64,000 nt of DNA from Apteryx mantelli (taxonomy: Eukaryota > Chordata > Aves > Apterygiformes > Apterygidae): positions 138,750,288 to 138,814,287 of the forward strand of contig NC_089978.1 of the NCBI RefSeq assembly GCF_036417845.1, written 5' to 3'. Positions 60,139 through 64,000 of this stretch are shown one piece after another (positions within the stretch are counted from its first letter, which is position 1; the number at the start of each line of letters is the position of its first letter). Below the pieces are notes generated by a model that worked only from the letters and a program-made list of their open reading frames with translations, had not been told where the DNA came from and searched no databases. The translations under genes and the position numbers were made by a program.

Positions 60139-60975
60139 GAATCACAAAATCGTACAGAAATACAAAATTGTTGAAGTAGGAGGGGAACTTTATAAATCAC
60201 CTGGTCCAACCCCCCTGCTGAAGCAGGGTCACCTAGAGCAGGTTGCTCAGGACCAGGTCAAGTCCAGGAGCTTCTTGTTCCTCCATAAAGGCCTCCTGCT
60301 GCCTTTGCTTGATTCCCTGCTAGTTGGGCTGGACCATTTTTGAGCTTTGAGGAGGTGGTCCTTGAATATGAGCCAGCTCTCTTGGACCCCCCTTCCCTCT
60401 AAGACCCTATCCCATGCAATTCTTCCAAGCAGGTCCTTGAACAGGCCAAAGTCAGCTCTCCTGAAGTCCAGGGCTGTGATCCTACTTTTTGCCCTGCTCC
60501 CTCCTTGCAGGATCCTGAACTACACGTCTTGTGATCACTGCAGTCAAGTCTGCACCCAGCTTTCACAGCTCTGTCCAGTTCTTCTTTGTTTGTGAGCATG
60601 AGGTCTAGCAGAGCACCTTTCCTCCTTGGGTCCTTGATAACATGTGCTAGGAAGTTGTCATCTATGCACTCCAGAAACCTCCTGGCTTGCTTGTGCCCTG
60701 CTGTGTTGTCCCTTCAGCAGATATCAGGGTGGTTCAAGTCCCCCATGAAGACTAGGGCCTGCGAACATGAGACTTCTTTCATTTCTCTGATGGAGTTTTG
60801 GTCTACTTCTTCTTCCTGATCAGGTGATCTATAGCAGACACCCATTACAACGTCACTCATGTTGGTCTGCTGGCTAATCCTGACCCACAAGCTGTCAGCT
60901 AACCTCTCACCTGTTCCCAGGCAGAACTCCATGCAGCTAGATTTAAGCCTAGCACAACCGAGATTTATGCCTTGG
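60139..60975 (-). mobile_element. CR1 LINE with internal deletion (endonuclease joined to 3' tail)
   Basis: The plus strand first shows a CR1 3' tail (CACCTGGTCCAACCCCCCTG ... GTTGCTCAGGACCAGGTC) for about 120 bp. It then switches straight into reversed CR1 ORF2 endonuclease sequence. On the minus strand this reads LVFMGDLNHPDIC and SLWVRISQQTNMSDVVMGVC near 60.8-60.9 kb and MLTNKEEL...CSDHK near 60.55 kb. The whole reverse transcriptase is missing between them. The frame is also broken by shifts. Confidence 0.85.
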
Positions 60976-63900
60976 CTTTTAAGAGGTACTGAGGGGGGAT
61001 TCTGTCTCTTCCTCTTTATCTTGCTGCTTTCTCCTGCATATGTCTGAGTAAATCACTGCTGGTGCATGAAGTATATCTGAGGAGCCAAATGAGCAGAATC
61101 TTTTCCTTTCACAGGCTTTTGCGGTACAACTGATTTGACCTATGCTTAGAAAATTGATTGGCACAATTCTGGTTGATACTTGAGACTTCTGCTCAAATTC
61201 ATTAGCACATTTGCAGTTCTGAACGTCTCCTGCTTTCCTGCTCCACTGTAATATCTAGATTTTGTAGCCTGTTTCTTGAACTCTGCTAGGGGGCAAGCTA
61301 AGATAGCCCCAGTCCCCTTCGTCCTGTCCTTCCCCTGTACACATCCTGCAGGAAGCAAGCTCAACAACTTCAGCTGTTGCATAGTGCTTCATTTTTCTCT
61401 CATCAATATGTCCCTTGGGCTTTCTCCTCTCTAAATGGCCCCTACCTTTTCCTAGCTCTAATCCTTTTCATTTCACACCTCCCCTTCTCACCTCCTCTGG
61501 CCTGGCTAGAAGGAACACAGTTGTCTAGGAGAGGGAGCAGGATACATTTAGACATGAAAGTTTTCATGTCAGAAAATGTGTGTGTGTGTGTGGGGGGGGG
61601 TTCTCCCAGCGCTATTTCAGGGGTGTGTGTGTGTGTGTGTGTGTGTTTTTTTTTTTTCTCCCAGCACTATTTCAGATCTGTAAGCACTTCTCCCTACAGA
61701 CTCTGCCCCTAGGATGCTACCTAGACTTTTCTTTCTCCCTTTTTTTTAGCACAGCCTAAGTAGCTGTTTGTTTTTTTGCTACTGCTCATGAATTAGGAAG
61801 TGTCTATGGAGCTGCCTAGGCATTTTTCTTCATGGGGCACAGCTTTTGTAGAAGTCCTCAAGCTGGACAAGTAAGTTGAGGTGACAATGTTGGTCTTGCA
61901 CTGAATTCCCTTCTCTTTTAACTATATTTCAGTACTAAAAGACAGGTCCTCTGACTCACTAGTATGAAGTACCAAGCCTTTACTGATTGAAGAGTAGGGT
62001 CTCTGCTTGCTGAGGTGATCTTTTCAAGGTAGGATACTGTGAGGACAATAGAGGTGTGAAGACAACAGTAAGAGAAGACCTAGTTGCATTATGGGGCTGC
62101 TTTGCCAGCAGGTAAAGTTTCCATAGTTCCCTTCCTTTTTTCTAATTTAGATTCCATGATCATAGCAATCCATTTTGGCTTTAAAACTGATAACAGATGT
62201 ATTCCCTAGATAATGAGTCCCATATAAAATTATACGAAACCTCCTGTCAAATTTGATAGCAGGGGTACTGTTCCAATTTAAAGGTTATAGGATGATGCAA
62301 AAAAGCTAAAGAAAGGTTATACTTTTCCACTCAGCCTCTAGAACTTGGGTAATCATAGAGCTGACCTTGCCAACACTAAAGTATAAGTTTCTTAGATGAC
62401 TGAGGGGAAGCTCTCTATGGACAAAGGAAGGCAGGAGTGTTACCCCTGTGTGAAGCAAACATGGCTGGGACCATGCTGGAGAGAGCTGAGAACTGTGCCA
62501 TAAAGATTTGGCACCAGTGTGGTGGTATTTAAAGCCTCTCTGAGAAAAAATAGAATCATGGGCATACAAATCAAAGCAGCAAGTGACAGCCAACTGAGCT
62601 GATAAGCTTCCTGTATCTAAAAGCTGTAGTTTTCTCAGTGTCAGAAAGTGGCTGTTTCCTGTAAGGTAGGACTAACTCCTCACTGACGGAGCAGTGAGAC
62701 TCTTATTGTGAGAGGCTGGGCAAGGCTAAGATGTTGTGGGAGGGAGAAGGACTCATCTAGAGGCTTTGAGGTGGGACATCTATAGAATTTTTGCTGGTGG
62801 GACAGTTGTGATCTGGTGCAAGCCAGATAGGTGGACTTGATTCCTGTTAACTTTCTATGGTGGGAGTCAGAGAGAGCAGAACAAGCCTAGCAAAGGTCAC
62901 TGAGGAGCTTGCTTCTTGCCCTGTCCAGACATAAGAAGTTGTATTGGACATACCTAACAAAAACAGTGGCCTCGTGCAGTGACCCAGGGGTTGTTTTACC
63001 TCTCCAGAGAAAGCAAACCATTTCAGGCAGGGAAGAATCTAATGATGTGATGAAGTTCTTGAGCAGCTAACAAGGAATCCCTGCCATATTGCTCCAAAAG
63101 TCATGCCAAGTAGGGAGCAAAGTATTTCTCTAACCTTGGCCAAACTGATTTGTACCAAATGAACCAGCAATGCTGCTGCTGAAACTGCCAGTCTCACCAC
63201 AAATACCACAATCTGAGCAGATGCAGGATCAATTTCTTCTCCACAGGGCAGTGTCAAAGTCCTACCAGGAAGACTGCGATGATGATGATTCCCCTGTTAC
63301 TGTCTGAACTGCATCTTTTGGGTATCTTTAAGCTGAGCAATGGTTGCTAGTCTGGCACGTTGAACAACTCAAATTTATCTGATACAAATCAAGGAAGTTC
63401 TTTAAGGGCACATGAAACCCCTCCTCCTAAGACCCATGGCAGAGCTTTAGCTTCGTAAAGTTACTCTCTAGTGGCCTCACCAAACACATGCAGAATTTAT
63501 GCCTAGGATTCATTCTGGGGCTGTCTTTTCAGTCTGTGTCTTCCATTTAAAGACCACAATGGTGTGGATGGGATATGAGCTGAAAAAAGTCTTCAAACAT
63601 TTCCTCAAAGACTGGGGAGAACATTTTCACAGGGGCTGACTGGGGATGCAGCTAGGAGGTTCCACGCTGGCAGGCTGTGTGGTGGGATGGATAATACATT
63701 AACGTGACCTTCCTTCCCAGTCAAGGTCAGACAGTCGTTCCTTTTCAGTTTTTCCTGCTGACACAGATTTCCTGAGTGATTGCTTGTCTGTTTCTCAGCA
63801 TCATAGCACCTGCCCACCTGAATATTATCTGCATGCTGCTGACATGAAGACTTGCTACTGCTTTTCCAAGGGCTGTATATCAGTGTTGAATAATGCAGTC

Positions 63901-64000
63901 AGAAGTCTCCAGAGCTCGTGTACAGCAAGTCATTAAACTGGAGTGACTTTGGCTCCATGCATGGTGAACAAGCTGTTCTTTTTAAACAGTGATTTAATAT
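60976..64000. other. Intergenic to window end, no gene recognised
   Basis: No domain-bearing ORF was found. It contains the duplicated (TG)n structure at 61577-61675; the rest is unique-looking. Confidence 0.55.
61577..61675. repeat. Tandem duplication of a (TG)n plus CTCCCAGCRCTATTTCAG unit
   Basis: Unit 1 (61577-61620) is (TG)n, a run of Gs, then TTCTCCCAGCGCTATTTCAG. Unit 2 (61621-61675) is (TG)n, a run of Ts, then CTCCCAGCACTATTTCAG. The unique part differs at a single position (CG versus CA), so the duplication looks fairly recent. Confidence 0.85.

Noticed and set aside
1-64000. tRNA, rRNA, CRISPR arrays or bacterial-type operons
   Set aside because: None was seen by eye. The sequence is vertebrate, and the tandem repeats present are microsatellites or local duplications.

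Overview
This is a window of a bird genome. Four copies of the avian LINE CR1, with the typical bird CR1 3' tail, are recognisable. There are also avian-type endogenous retrovirus (ERV) remnants and ancient amniote SINE/LINE relics, and the background is AT-rich and gene-poor. No bacterial or viral-genome organisation is present. The species cannot be named from this sequence alone.

One host protein-coding gene is supported: an intronless-CDS Shaker-type potassium channel at 21207-22772 (+), identified as KCNA6 (Kv1.6). It sits at the 3' end of a CpG island (about 20520-21700) whose leader carries (TG)n/(CG)n blocks, a GGAGCC hexamer array and a 10-codon upstream ORF. A MIR-type SINE relic abuts the island on its upstream side. 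In vertebrates KCNA6, KCNA1 and KCNA5 are clustered in the same orientation (human 12p13), so KCNA1 would be expected to the right. It is not within the 41 kb downstream visible here, which is a gene desert.

Layout: 1-2.5 kb, a CR1 fragment and a candidate old LTR with internal ~30-bp repeats. 2.5-20.3 kb, intergenic, with MIR and CR1 relics. 20.3-23.2 kb, the KCNA6 locus. 23.2-34.7 kb, intergenic, with ancient LINE/SINE relics, a 91-bp dispersed direct repeat and a TTCCC satellite. 35.3-39.2 kb, a broken minus-strand ERV (5' LTR, Gag-like ORF with an internal stop, protease and RNase H remnants, Env remnant, no 3' LTR). A second, unrelated solo LTR is nested inside it with a clean 4-bp target duplication. 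39.2-64 kb, intergenic, with a long CR1, a degenerate ancient CR1-like LINE, an internally deleted CR1 and simple repeats.

No new multi-gene system was found. The items most worth checking are the nested ERV structure, the 73-bp U3 repeats, an unusual serine in the Kv1.6 pore helix, and several local duplications. Family names come from motif recognition, not database searches.
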